A stretch of DNA of 64,000 nucleotides from Pseudomonas sp. Root71 (GTDB lineage: Bacteria; Pseudomonadota; Gammaproteobacteria; Pseudomonadales; Pseudomonadaceae): the NCBI RefSeq assembly GCF_001429045.1, contig NZ_LMHY01000027.1, positions 372,001 to 436,000 on the forward strand. Direction: 5' to 3'. This document shows, piece after piece, positions 27,259-35,362 of the stretch. The notes beneath the pieces were generated by a model. That model saw only the letters and a program-made list of their open reading frames with translations, did not search any database and was not told the DNA's origin. A program made the translations under genes and the position numbers. Every line of letters starts with the position of its first letter. Positions within the stretch are counted from its first letter, which is position 1.

Positions 27259-27875
27259 AGGCCTGGTTACTGATCGCCTGCCTGATCGCCCTGCCCGCCT
27301 CGGCAGAGGTCTTCATGTATCTCGATGCTCAGGGCAATCGGGTTTTCACCGACCAGCCCAAACCCGGCGAAGCCAGGCGCGTACCACTGATAACGAGCAA
27401 TCGAATAGCGGCCACTCCCACCAGTGCAGCGCCATCGCTTGCCCAGAGCAGCCCCGAAGTACAAGCGCTGTTCCACTATGAGGTGCTGCGCATCCTGATC
27501 CCGGAACCCGACGCAACCATCCGTAGCAACACCGGCGAAGTCATCATCAGCGCCACCAACGAACCCGCCCTGCAACCCGGCCACCGTTACCGGTTGCTGC
27601 TCGACGGCCAGCCCACCGCCGACCCCGGCCTGAGCCCGGTGTTCGCCTTGAGCAACATCGATCGCGGCAGCCATACCCTGTCCGTGGAAATCCTCGATGA
27701 ACAGGGACGCATCGTCGAACGCACCGCCAGCCAGCCTTTCCACATGCAGCGCACGTCTCTCGCCCAGAAGCGCAGGATCAAACCCTGTGTCCTCGAAGAC
27801 TACGGCCAGCGGCCGGAATGCCCGTTCAGCGACAAACCTGGCGAAGAAAAAAATCCTTTCCTGAGACTTTTCTAA
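27255..27875 (+). CDS. DUF4124 domain-containing exported protein, TTG start
   Basis: 206 aa with signal peptide (KAWLLIACLIALPASA) and the DUF4124 motif (VFMYLDAQGNRVFTDQPK). The only start that keeps the signal peptide is TTG at 27255, which shares TTGA with the stop of the preceding paralogue, so translation is probably coupled. The next ATG (27314) would remove the signal. The C-terminal half resembles that of the preceding paralogue (LLDGQPTADPGLSPVFALSN). Confidence 0.82.
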   Translation: MKAWLLIACLIALPASAEVFMYLDAQGNRVFTDQPKPGEARRVPLITSNRIAATPTSAAPSLAQSSPEVQALFHYEVLRILIPEPDATIRSNTGEVIISATNEPALQPGHRYRLLLDGQPTADPGLSPVFALSNIDRGSHTLSVEILDEQGRIVERTASQPFHMQRTSLAQKRRIKPCVLEDYGQRPECPFSDKPGEEKNPFLRLF

Positions 27876-27891
27876 CCTCATTCAGGTTTGC

Positions 27892-27907
27892 GCACTATAT
27901 TGGTGCA
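27892..27907. promoter_or_regulatory. NtrC binding site (enhancer) upstream of ntrB
   Basis: GCACTATATTGGTGCA is a perfect match to the enteric glnA NtrC site. It lies about 140 bp upstream of the ntrB sigma-54 promoter. A second, weaker dyad (CAACCCATTTTGGTTCG, 27932-27948) could be a partner site for cooperative binding. Confidence 0.85.
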
Positions 27908-28033
27908 ATAGCTTGCACCGCACTCACATTCCAACCCATTTTGGTTCGAAAGTACCCGCGAAAGCTGGCAGAACGCCACGCAAACGAGCGTCAAACGCCT
28001 GTTTCAGGCCTTGAGCGCTTCTTTTCGGAGCCT

Positions 28034-28049
28034 TGGTTTGGTTTTTGCA
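28034..28049 (+). promoter_or_regulatory. Sigma-54 promoter of ntrBC
   Basis: TGGTTTGGTTTTTGCA has the invariant -24 GG and -12 GC at the right spacing and a consensus TTGCA box. It is 57 bp before the ntrB start and downstream of a perfect NtrC site, so ntrBC is probably autoactivated. Confidence 0.8.
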
Positions 28050-28105
28050 TTTTGCCCGTACCAGCGTTTTTTTTTTGCGCATGCTCTGCCCTAAAAGAGG
28101 TCCCG

Positions 28106-29191
28106 ATGACCATTAGCGACGCGCTCCACCGTTTGCTACTCGACAACCTCACCACTGCCACCATCCTGCTCGACGCCGAACTGCGCCTCGAGTACATGAA
28201 CCCGGCGGCGGAGATGCTGCTGGCCATCAGCGGTCAGCGCAGCCATGGACAGTTCATCAGTGAGTTGTTTACCGAATCGACCGAGGCGCTGAACTCGTTG
28301 CGCCAGGCCGTCGAGCAAGCGCACCCGTTCACCAAGCGCGAAGCGATGCTCACCGCCCTCACCGGCCAGACCCTGACCGTCGACTACGCGGTAACGCCGA
28401 TCCTGAGCAACGGCGACACCATGCTGCTGCTCGAAGTCCACCCCCGTGACCGCCTGCTGCGGATCACCAAGGAAGAAGCACAGCTGTCGAAACAGGAAAC
28501 CAGCAAGATGCTGGTGCGCGGCCTTGCCCATGAAATCAAGAACCCCCTGGGCGGGATACGCGGCGCGGCACAATTGCTGGCCCGGGAACTGCCGGAAGAA
28601 AGCCTGCGCGACTACACCAACGTCATCATCGAAGAAGCCGACCGCCTGCGTAACCTGGTGGACCGCATGCTCGGCTCCAACAAGCTGCCGTCGCTGGCCA
28701 TGTGCAACATCCACGAAGTGCTTGAGCGTGTCTGCCATCTGGTGGAGGCCGAAAGCCAGGGCTGCATCACCTTGGTGCGCGACTACGATCCAAGCATTCC
28801 CGACGTCCTGATCGACCGCGAGCAAATGATTCAGGCCGTGCTGAACATCGTGCGCAACGCCATGCAGGCCATCAGCAGCCAGAACGAACTGCGCCTGGGT
28901 CGCATCAGCCTGCGCACCCGCGCGATGCGCCAGTTCACCATCGGCCACGTACGCCATCGCCTGGTGACCAAGATCGAGATCATCGACAACGGTCCGGGCA
29001 TCCCGGCAGAACTTCAGGAAACCATTTTCTTCCCCATGGTCAGCGGTCGTCCGGACGGTACCGGGCTGGGCCTGGCCATTACCCAGAACATCATCAGCCA
29101 GCACCAGGGCCTGATCGAATGTGACAGCCACCCCGGCCACACCACCTTCTCGATCTTTCTGCCACTGGAACAAGGAGCCACATCGACATGA
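28106..29191 (+). CDS. glnL: Nitrogen regulation sensor histidine kinase NtrB
   Basis: 361-aa cytosolic kinase/phosphatase of NtrC, controlled by PII. Order: N-terminal PAS domain (about 5-120), dimerisation/phosphoacceptor helix with the H-box GLAHEIKNPLGGIRGAAQLL (about 137), and an ATPase domain with DNGPGIP and GTGLGLAITQNI boxes. The start at MTISDALHRLL follows AAAGAGG; the longer frame would include the NtrC and sigma-54 sites. It overlaps ntrC by 4 bp. Confidence 0.96.
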   Translation: MTISDALHRLLLDNLTTATILLDAELRLEYMNPAAEMLLAISGQRSHGQFISELFTESTEALNSLRQAVEQAHPFTKREAMLTALTGQTLTVDYAVTPILSNGDTMLLLEVHPRDRLLRITKEEAQLSKQETSKMLVRGLAHEIKNPLGGIRGAAQLLARELPEESLRDYTNVIIEEADRLRNLVDRMLGSNKLPSLAMCNIHEVLERVCHLVEAESQGCITLVRDYDPSIPDVLIDREQMIQAVLNIVRNAMQAISSQNELRLGRISLRTRAMRQFTIGHVRHRLVTKIEIIDNGPGIPAELQETIFFPMVSGRPDGTGLGLAITQNIISQHQGLIECDSHPGHTTFSIFLPLEQGATST

Positions 29192-30624
29192 GCCGTAGTG
29201 AAACCGTGTGGATCGTCGATGACGACCGTTCTATCCGTTGGGTCCTGGAAAAAGCCTTGCAACAGGAAGGCATGACCACGCAAAGCTTCGACAGCGCCGA
29301 TGGCGTGATGAGCCGCCTGGCGCGCCAGCAGCCGGACGTGATCATCTCCGACATCCGCATGCCCGGCGCCAGTGGCCTGGACCTTCTGGCGCGGATTCGC
29401 GAACAGCACCCACGGCTCCCAGTGATCATCATGACCGCGCACTCCGATCTGGACAGCGCTGTCGCGTCCTATCAGGGCGGCGCCTTCGAGTACCTGCCCA
29501 AGCCGTTCGATGTCGACGAAGCGGTTTCCCTGGTCAAGCGCGCCAACCAGCACGCTCAGGAACAACAGGGCCTGGAAGTGCCCCCGACCCTGACCCGCAC
29601 CCCGGAAATCATCGGCGAAGCGCCGGCGATGCAGGAAGTGTTTCGCGCCATCGGGCGCTTGAGCCACTCCAACATCACCGTGCTGATCAATGGTGAATCG
29701 GGTACCGGCAAGGAGCTGGTGGCCCACGCGCTGCACCGTCACAGCCCGCGCGCCGCTTCGCCATTCATTGCGCTGAACATGGCGGCGATCCCCAAGGACC
29801 TGATGGAATCCGAACTGTTCGGCCATGAGAAAGGCGCATTCACGGGCGCCGCCAACCTGCGTCGCGGGCGTTTCGAACAAGCCGATGGCGGTACGCTGTT
29901 CCTCGACGAGATCGGTGACATGCCCGCCGACACCCAGACCCGCTTGCTGCGGGTACTGGCCGATGGCGAGTTCTACCGCGTCGGTGGTCATGTGCCGGTG
30001 AAGGTCGATGTGCGCATCATCGCTGCGACTCACCAGAATCTGGAAACCCTGGTGCACGCCGGGAAATTCCGAGAGGACTTGTTCCACCGCCTCAATGTGA
30101 TCCGCATCCATATCCCGCGCCTGTCGGATCGTCGCGAAGACATCCCGACCCTGGCCAAGCACTTCCTCGGCCGCGCCGCCCAGGAACTGGCGGTCGAGCC
30201 TAAGCTGCTGAAAAGTGAAACCGAGGAATACCTGAAGAACCTGCCGTGGCCCGGCAACGTGCGTCAGTTGGAGAACACCTGCCGCTGGATCACGGTGATG
30301 GCTTCGGGTCGCGAAGTGCACATCGGCGACCTGCCGCCGGAACTGCTGAGCCTGCCGCAGGACTCGGCACCGGTCACCAACTGGGAACAGGCCCTGCGCC
30401 AGTGGGCTGACCAGGCACTGGCCCGTGGTCAGTCGAGCCTGCTCGACAGCGCTGTACCAGCCTTCGAGCGGATCATGATCGAGACCGCCCTCAAGCACAC
30501 CGCCGGTCGCCGCCGCGATGCCGCCGTCTTGCTGGGCTGGGGACGCAACACCCTGACCCGCAAGATCAAGGAATTGGGGATGAAGGTTGATGGCGGGGAT
30601 GATGATGAGGGGGATGAGGGTTAA
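29188..30624 (+). CDS. glnG: Nitrogen regulation response regulator NtrC
   Basis: 478-aa sigma-54 activator. Receiver domain with acidic pocket (VDDDRS) and phospho-Asp in IISDIRMPG (about residue 54). AAA+ domain with Walker A GESGTGKE (about 168), the sigma-54 contact GAFTGA (about 216) and Walker B GGTLFLDEIGDMP. A C-terminal Fis-type helix-turn-helix (RRRDAAVLLGWGRNTLTRKI) follows. It is coupled to ntrB by ATGA. It activates glnA and, judging from the sites upstream of ntrB, itself. Confidence 0.97.
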   Translation: MSRSETVWIVDDDRSIRWVLEKALQQEGMTTQSFDSADGVMSRLARQQPDVIISDIRMPGASGLDLLARIREQHPRLPVIIMTAHSDLDSAVASYQGGAFEYLPKPFDVDEAVSLVKRANQHAQEQQGLEVPPTLTRTPEIIGEAPAMQEVFRAIGRLSHSNITVLINGESGTGKELVAHALHRHSPRAASPFIALNMAAIPKDLMESELFGHEKGAFTGAANLRRGRFEQADGGTLFLDEIGDMPADTQTRLLRVLADGEFYRVGGHVPVKVDVRIIAATHQNLETLVHAGKFREDLFHRLNVIRIHIPRLSDRREDIPTLAKHFLGRAAQELAVEPKLLKSETEEYLKNLPWPGNVRQLENTCRWITVMASGREVHIGDLPPELLSLPQDSAPVTNWEQALRQWADQALARGQSSLLDSAVPAFERIMIETALKHTAGRRRDAAVLLGWGRNTLTRKIKELGMKVDGGDDDEGDEG

Positions 30625-30652
30625 ATCTGGCTTTCGAGTTTAGTCGCAAGCG

Positions 30653-30730
30653 AAAAGATCGCAGCCTCCGGCAGCTCCTACAGTCGTACGCAAGACCCAG
30701 TAGGAGCTGCCGAAGGCTGCGATCTTTTTT
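30653..30730. repeat. REPIN-type palindrome (family A)
   Basis: Inverted copies of the family A unit, one arm with CCTCCGG in place of CCTTCGG. It lies 29 bp after the ntrC stop. Confidence 0.83.
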
Positions 30731-30844
30731 GGCCGATAACAACGCCCCATGCACCGCCGCAATGCACCGTGAACCGCAATCGCGCACAAAAACAGCTTCG
30801 AATCCCCGCCTGCTTTCGCAACCGAATCCCTTTCGAAAAAACAC

Positions 30845-30869
30845 GAAAGCCCCGAATTCCGGGGCTTTC
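30845..30869 (+). terminator. Probable terminator hairpin downstream of ntrC
   Basis: GAAAGCCCCG-AATTC-CGGGGCTTTC is a perfect dyad. A second short stem (CGCTT/AAGCG) and a run of six Ts (30885-30890) follow. It belongs to the 536-bp ntrC to 31161 gap, together with a REPIN and an 80-bp tandem repeat; no gene is seen in that gap. Confidence 0.65.
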
Positions 30870-30959
30870 AGCGCTTCAAAGCGATTTTTTGTTTCTCTTT
30901 GTGAAAACTGGCACGCCCCCTGCAACAACCCTTTCAGGTGAATCAGTTCACCCACCCGG

Positions 30960-31163
30960 TTTCGGGGACCTTGGTACAGGCAGGCCGGGGATTCCCCTCT
31001 TTACATCGGGCTCACACCGCACCCGCGACGAGCCCCGCAGTTTTGGGGCCCTTGATACAGGCAGGTCAGGGGTTCCTTCTTTACACCAGGCTCACACCGC
31101 ACTCGCGACGAGCCTCCCGTTTCGGGAACCTTGGTACAGGCAGGCCGGGGATTCCCTCTTTTA
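30960..31163. repeat. Tandem repeat, about 80 bp x 2.5 copies
   Basis: Three imperfect units start near 30960, 31041 and 31120 (periods 81 and 79 bp). Each begins TTTCGGGGACCTTGGTACAG or a variant, and the first two continue to CTCACACCGCAC and CGCGACGAGCC. The third is cut short exactly at the stop codon of the minus-strand gene at 31161. The open frames across it are inconsistent between units, so it is taken as non-coding. Confidence 0.8.
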
Positions 31164-31601
31164 TTGCTCCCGGAGATGGATCTCCAGCCGCCAGCGGTCA
31201 TCGACCTCGCTACCGGCCCATTGGCCCTGCAGAGGCCGGGCCGCCACCAGTGTCAGCAACAACCCCCCATCGCTCAAACGTACCCGCCAGTTCACGTCCT
31301 TGCCACCGAGCTTGAGCTGACCTTTCTGCGCCTTGCCCTCGGCGCCAAACAGTAGCGCAACACTGCCATCAACCATCTCGCCGTGGGTCTTGGGCTCATT
31401 GTTGAACCACACCACCAGCCCGTCGTTCGTCACTTCCACCTGCTGCAACTGACTGGGGTCCGGCGTGGTCAGGCGACCGATCATCATCCCGACCATCACC
31501 CCGACAATCGCCAGCGAGCCCATTACCCGCAGGAATAGTTTCGAACGCACGCCTTCTGGCGGCGTAGAATGCGCGTCATCTTTGCCTTCGGAGCCGTGCA
31601 T
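31161..31601 (-). CDS. Conserved hypothetical membrane-anchored protein
   Basis: 146 aa with one transmembrane helix near the N-terminus (LFLRVMGSLAIVGVMVGMMI, residues about 22-41) and a periplasmic beta-rich domain of about 100 aa. No family recognised. Its ATG overlaps, on the opposite strand, the ATG of trmL by 2 bp, so the two genes diverge from the same point; an internal start is possible but would clip the cytoplasmic tail. Confidence 0.7.
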   Translation of the reverse strand: MHGSEGKDDAHSTPPEGVRSKLFLRVMGSLAIVGVMVGMMIGRLTTPDPSQLQQVEVTNDGLVVWFNNEPKTHGEMVDGSVALLFGAEGKAQKGQLKLGGKDVNWRVRLSDGGLLLTLVAARPLQGQWAGSEVDDRWRLEIHLREQ

Positions 31602-32055
31602 GTTTCACGTCATCCTTTTCCAACCAGAAATTCCGCCGAATACCGGCAACGTTATCAGGCTGTGCGCCAACAGTGGCTGCCACCTGCATTTGATCGAACC
31701 GCTGGGTTTCGAGATGGACGACAAGCGCCTGCGCCGGGCCGGCCTCGACTACCACGAGTATGCCACCCTGCAACGCCACGCGGACCTTGCCAGCTGCCTG
31801 GAGAGCCTCGGCCATCCACGACTGTTCGCCTTCACCACCAAGGGTTCGCGGCCGTTCCACGATGCCAGCTTCGTCCCGGGCGACGCGTTCCTGTTCGGCC
31901 CGGAAAGCCGGGGCTTGCCCGCCGAGGTGCTAGACGCCCTGCCGAGCGAGCAACGCCTGCGCCTGCCGATGCGCGAGGGCTGCCGCAGCCTGAACCTGTC
32001 CAATACCGTGGCAGTGGCCGTGTACGAAGCCTGGCGTCAGAACGACTTCAAGTAA
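31600..32055 (+). CDS. trmL: tRNA (cytidine(34)-2'-O)-methyltransferase TrmL
   Basis: 151-aa SPOUT (trefoil-knot) methyltransferase acting on the wobble base of tRNA-Leu isoacceptors. MFHVILFQPEIPPNTGNVIR is the standard N-terminus. The SAM-binding knot has FGPESRGLP (about residue 104) and the LPMREGCRSLNLSNTVAVAV segment, split here around residues 124-144. Its promoter must lie inside the divergent gene at 31161-31601. Confidence 0.95.
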   Translation: MFHVILFQPEIPPNTGNVIRLCANSGCHLHLIEPLGFEMDDKRLRRAGLDYHEYATLQRHADLASCLESLGHPRLFAFTTKGSRPFHDASFVPGDAFLFGPESRGLPAEVLDALPSEQRLRLPMREGCRSLNLSNTVAVAVYEAWRQNDFK

Positions 32056-32068
32056 CACCATGACCCAA

Positions 32069-32146
32069 TGTAGGAGCTGCCGAAGGCTGCGATCTTTTGA
32101 TTTTGATTTTCAAGATCAAAAGATCGCAGCCTTCGGCAGCTCCTAC
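32069..32146. repeat. REPIN-type palindrome (family A)
   Basis: Long, nearly perfect inverted repeat. The family A unit extends inward to GATCTTTTGATTTT/AAGATCAAAAGATC. It lies between the convergent trmL and secB genes. Confidence 0.85.
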
Positions 32147-32154
32147 TCGAAGGT

Positions 32155-32212
32155 TTCGTTTGCTCCATGAAAAAAGCGCCTTCGGAGGCGCTTTTTTCAT
32201 GGAGCAAACGAA
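32155..32212 (-). terminator. Bidirectional terminator between secB and trmL
   Basis: Perfect 27-bp inverted arms around the loop TCGG, containing AAAAAAGCGCC on one side and GGCGCTTTTTT on the other, so a U-run is produced on either strand. It ends 4 bp from the secB stop codon. Confidence 0.9.
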
Positions 32213-32216
32213 GCTT

Positions 32217-32702
32217 TTACTGAACGGTCGGAGTCTCGCCAGCAGCCTGCATGCGTTGCAGCTCTTGCGCGTACAGCGCATCGAAGTTCACCGGAGCCAG
32301 CATCAGTGCCGGGAACGAACCGCGGGTCACCAGGCTGTCCAGGGTTTCGCGAGCGTACGGGAACAGGATGTTCGGGCAGAACGCACCCAGGGTGTGGCTC
32401 ATCGAGGCGTCGTCCAGATTCTTGATCAGGAAGATACCGGCCTGTTGCACTTCAGCGATGAACGCCACTTCGTCACCGTTTTTCACGGTAACCGACAGGG
32501 TCAGCACGACCTCGTGAAAGTCAGCTTCCAGCGTCTTCTGACGGGTGTTCAGATCCAGACCGACGCTCGGCTCCCACTGCTGGCGGAAGATCGCCGGGCT
32601 TTTCGGAGCTTCGAAGGACAGGTCACGCACATAAATGCGCTGCAAGGAGAATTGCGGTGCAGTTTCTTCTTCGTTCGCAGCAGTGTTCTGTTGGTCAGTC
32701 AT
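32217..32702 (-). CDS. secB: Protein-export chaperone SecB
   Basis: 161-aa homotetrameric cytosolic chaperone that keeps precursors unfolded and hands them to SecA. Standard SecB features are IYVRDLSFEAPKSPAIF (about residue 24) and the C-terminal APVNFDALYAQELQ region. It is the last gene of a rhodanese-grxC-secB cluster, an arrangement also found in other gammaproteobacteria. Confidence 0.97.
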   Translation of the reverse strand: MTDQQNTAANEEETAPQFSLQRIYVRDLSFEAPKSPAIFRQQWEPSVGLDLNTRQKTLEADFHEVVLTLSVTVKNGDEVAFIAEVQQAGIFLIKNLDDASMSHTLGAFCPNILFPYARETLDSLVTRGSFPALMLAPVNFDALYAQELQRMQAAGETPTVQ

Positions 32703-32758
32703 CGCAGATCCTTCTTGATCCAGGGTTCTTTTAGGTTTGCTTGTTTGGGATATTGCCG

Positions 32759-33013
32759 TCAGGCCCTGAGCAGCGCGTCGAGCTTGCCGGCGCGCTCCAG
32801 GGCAAACAGATCATCACATCCGCCCACGTGTGTGCTGCCGATCCAGATTTGCGGCACGGACGTACGCCCGGCCTTCTGGGCCATCGCAGCGCGCACCTGC
32901 GGCTTGCCATCGACCTTGATCTCTTCGAAGGCCACGCCTTTGTTCTCGAGCAGGTACTTGGCTCGCGAGCAGTAAGGGCAGTAATCGCTGGAATAGACGA
33001 CGACGCTGCTCAT
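32759..33013 (-). CDS. grxC: Glutaredoxin 3
   Basis: 84-aa dithiol glutaredoxin with the active site YCPYCSRA at residues about 11-18 and the GSH-binding TSVPQIWIG (TVP-type) motif near residue 53. It reduces disulfides using glutathione in the cytosol. It begins 1 bp after the stop of the rhodanese-like gene and lies 56 bp before secB, which is consistent with an operon. Confidence 0.95.
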   Translation of the reverse strand: MSSVVVYSSDYCPYCSRAKYLLENKGVAFEEIKVDGKPQVRAAMAQKAGRTSVPQIWIGSTHVGGCDDLFALERAGKLDALLRA

Positions 33014-33014
33014 A

Positions 33015-33428
33015 TCACTTCACCAGCGGCAGATTGTCGGCTTTCCAGCTGGAGATACCGCCGGACAGCTTGGCGGCGGTGAAGCCGGATTTCATCAGTT
33101 CGCGGGCGTGGGTGCCAGCGGTCTGGCCCATGGCGTCGACCAGGATGATGGTCTTGGCCTTGTGCTTTTCCAGCTCACCAACGCGGGCGGTCAGTTTGTC
33201 CTGGGGAATGTTCAGCGCGCCGACAATGTGACCGGCGGCGAAATCCTTGGTCGGACGAATGTCGATTACCACGCCTGCGTCCTTGTTGACCAGCCCGGTC
33301 AGTTCGCCGGTGCTCAGGCTACGGCCGCCGCCCTGCATTTGATAGGCAATCAGCAACGCCAGCAGTACGACGAAGATACCGACGAGAATGTAGTGGTTAG
33401 TGGCAAATTGAATCAGGTTAGCAACCAT
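33015..33428 (-). CDS. Membrane-anchored rhodanese-like protein lacking cysteine
   Basis: 137 aa. An N-terminal membrane helix (HYILVGIFVVLLALLIAYQM) is followed by one rhodanese domain (VVIDIRPTKDFAAGHIVGAL). The catalytic loop reads VDAMGQTAGTHA, and the whole product contains no cysteine, so sulfurtransferase chemistry is not possible; a binding role is more likely. The start MVANLIQFATNH is chosen because it gives the usual short cytoplasmic end, though no clear ribosome-binding site precedes it. It is the first gene of the grxC-secB cluster (YibN-like position). Confidence 0.85.
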   Translation of the reverse strand: MVANLIQFATNHYILVGIFVVLLALLIAYQMQGGGRSLSTGELTGLVNKDAGVVIDIRPTKDFAAGHIVGALNIPQDKLTARVGELEKHKAKTIILVDAMGQTAGTHARELMKSGFTAAKLSGGISSWKADNLPLVK

Positions 33429-33581
33429 CGAAGGAGGTTCCAGGGCGTTAAAATGTCGGCCAGTATACACAGCCACTATGGTGGGCCAAACCCCGTCCGG
33501 CGGTGACGCGGCCGGAACTTCGCTTTAAACTGCGACTCCCTTTTTCCATTACCCCTTTTACCTCAGCCACGAGTGGATTCC

Positions 33582-35111
33582 ATGACTACCACGCCTAAAC
33601 CTTTGGTCCTGATGATTCTCGACGGCTTCGGTCACAGCGACAATCCCGAATCCAACGCCATTTTCGCGGCGAAGAAGCCTGTACTGGATCGTCTGTGGGC
33701 CACCGTGCCGAACGGCCTGATCTCGGGCAGCGGCATGGACGTCGGCCTGCCGGATGGCCAGATGGGCAACTCCGAAGTCGGCCACATGAACCTGGGCGCC
33801 GGCCGCGTGGTGTATCAGGATTTCACTCGCGTGACCAAATCGATCCGTGACGGCGAGTTCTTCGAGAACCCGACCATCTGCGCTGCCGTGGACAAAGCCG
33901 TCGCCGCCGGCAAAGCCGTGCATTTCATGGGTCTGCTGTCCGATGGCGGCGTGCACAGCCACCAGGATCACCTGGTCGCCATGGCCGAACTGGCCTTCAA
34001 GCGCGGCGCACAAAACATCTACCTGCACGCCTTCCTCGACGGCCGCGACACCCCGCCGAAAAGCGCGCAGTCGTCGATCGAGCTGCTGGACGCGACCTTC
34101 CAGGCCCTGGGCAAGGGCCGGATCGCCAGCATCATCGGCCGCTACTACGCCATGGACCGCGACAACCGTTGGGACCGCGTGTCCCAGGCCTACAACCTGA
34201 TTGTCGATGGCCAGGGCGAATTCAACGCCGCCACCGCCCAGGAAGGCCTGCAAGCGGCCTACGAGCGTGGCGAGAGCGACGAATTCGTCAAGGCCACCTC
34301 CATCGGTGAGCCGGTAAAAGTCGAAGACGGCGATGCCGTGGTGTTCATGAACTTCCGCGCCGACCGTGCCCGCGAGCTGACCCGCGTGTTCGTCGAAGAC
34401 AACTTCAGTGAGTTCGAGCGTGCCCGCCAGCCGAAACTGGCCGGTTTCGTCATGCTGACCCAATATGCCGCCAGCATCCCCGCGCCCTCGGCTTTCGCCG
34501 CCGGCAGCCTGGAAAACGTGCTGGGCGACTACCTGGCGAAAAACGGCAAGACCCAACTGCGCATCGCTGAAACCGAAAAATACGCCCACGTGACCTTCTT
34601 CTTCTCCGGCGGCCGCGAAGAACCGTTCCCGGGCGAAGAACGCATCCTGATCCCCTCGCCGAAAGTCGCCACCTATGACTTGCAACCGGAAATGAGCGCA
34701 CCGGAAGTCACCGACCGCATCGTCGACGCCATCGAAAACCAGCGTTACGACGTGATCGTGGTCAACTACGCCAACGGCGACATGGTCGGCCACAGCGGCG
34801 TGTTCGAAGCGGCGGTCAAGGCCGTTGAGTGCCTGGACCTGTGCGTAGGTCGCATCGTCGATGCCCTGGAAAAAGTCGGCGGCGAAGCCTTGATCACCGC
34901 TGACCATGGCAACGTCGAGCAAATGTCCGATGAAACCACCGGCCAGGCGCACACTGCGCACACCACCGAGCCGGTACCGTTCATCTATGTCGGCAAGCGC
35001 GACCTGAAGGTCCGCGAAGGCGGCGTTCTGGCGGACGTGGCGCCGACCATGCTCAAGTTGCTGGGCCTTGAGCAACCGGCGGAAATGACCGGGACTTCGA
35101 TTCTGGTCTGA
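33582..35111 (+). CDS. gpmI: 2,3-bisphosphoglycerate-independent phosphoglycerate mutase
   Basis: 509-aa Mn-dependent glycolytic enzyme interconverting 3- and 2-phosphoglycerate. LMILDGFGH near the N-terminus and the phosphoserine nucleophile region MGNSEVGHMNLGAG (about Ser62) are present, as is the second metal site ITADHGNVEQM (about residue 440). The ATG at 33582 is preferred to an in-frame GTG 9 bp earlier. It is followed by a REPIN and then envC-ctpA-yibQ, the usual Pseudomonas order. Confidence 0.97.
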   Translation: MTTTPKPLVLMILDGFGHSDNPESNAIFAAKKPVLDRLWATVPNGLISGSGMDVGLPDGQMGNSEVGHMNLGAGRVVYQDFTRVTKSIRDGEFFENPTICAAVDKAVAAGKAVHFMGLLSDGGVHSHQDHLVAMAELAFKRGAQNIYLHAFLDGRDTPPKSAQSSIELLDATFQALGKGRIASIIGRYYAMDRDNRWDRVSQAYNLIVDGQGEFNAATAQEGLQAAYERGESDEFVKATSIGEPVKVEDGDAVVFMNFRADRARELTRVFVEDNFSEFERARQPKLAGFVMLTQYAASIPAPSAFAAGSLENVLGDYLAKNGKTQLRIAETEKYAHVTFFFSGGREEPFPGEERILIPSPKVATYDLQPEMSAPEVTDRIVDAIENQRYDVIVVNYANGDMVGHSGVFEAAVKAVECLDLCVGRIVDALEKVGGEALITADHGNVEQMSDETTGQAHTAHTTEPVPFIYVGKRDLKVREGGVLADVAPTMLKLLGLEQPAEMTGTSILV

Positions 35112-35138
35112 CTGGATCTCCAAAACGCCACAAAACCT

Positions 35139-35227
35139 TTGGGAGCGAGCTTGCTCGCGATAGCAATCTGACAGCCAACATCTATGTTGAATGATCGGAC
35201 GCCATCGCGAGCAAGCCCGCTCCCACA
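35139..35227. repeat. REPIN-type palindrome (family B)
   Basis: Inverted copies of the GGGAGCGAGCTTGCTCGCGA unit (the right arm has GCGGGC) with an inner stem around CCAACATCTATGTTGA. It lies between gpmI and envC. Confidence 0.83.
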
Positions 35228-35362
35228 GTGGTTTATGGAGTTTTCGAAATGGAATTCAGTCTGTCGCTTGCTCCAGTCATCACACAGTCAGAAATGGGCA
35301 TTTTTTTTGCCGCCCATGGCGGGCATACTAGGCCGTCCCTTTCCCTGGTGCCGCCCGCCCCT

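Noticed and set aside
30960..31163. CRISPR array
   Set aside because: Units are about 80 bp and contiguous, with no short identical repeats separated by unique spacers, and no cas genes nearby.
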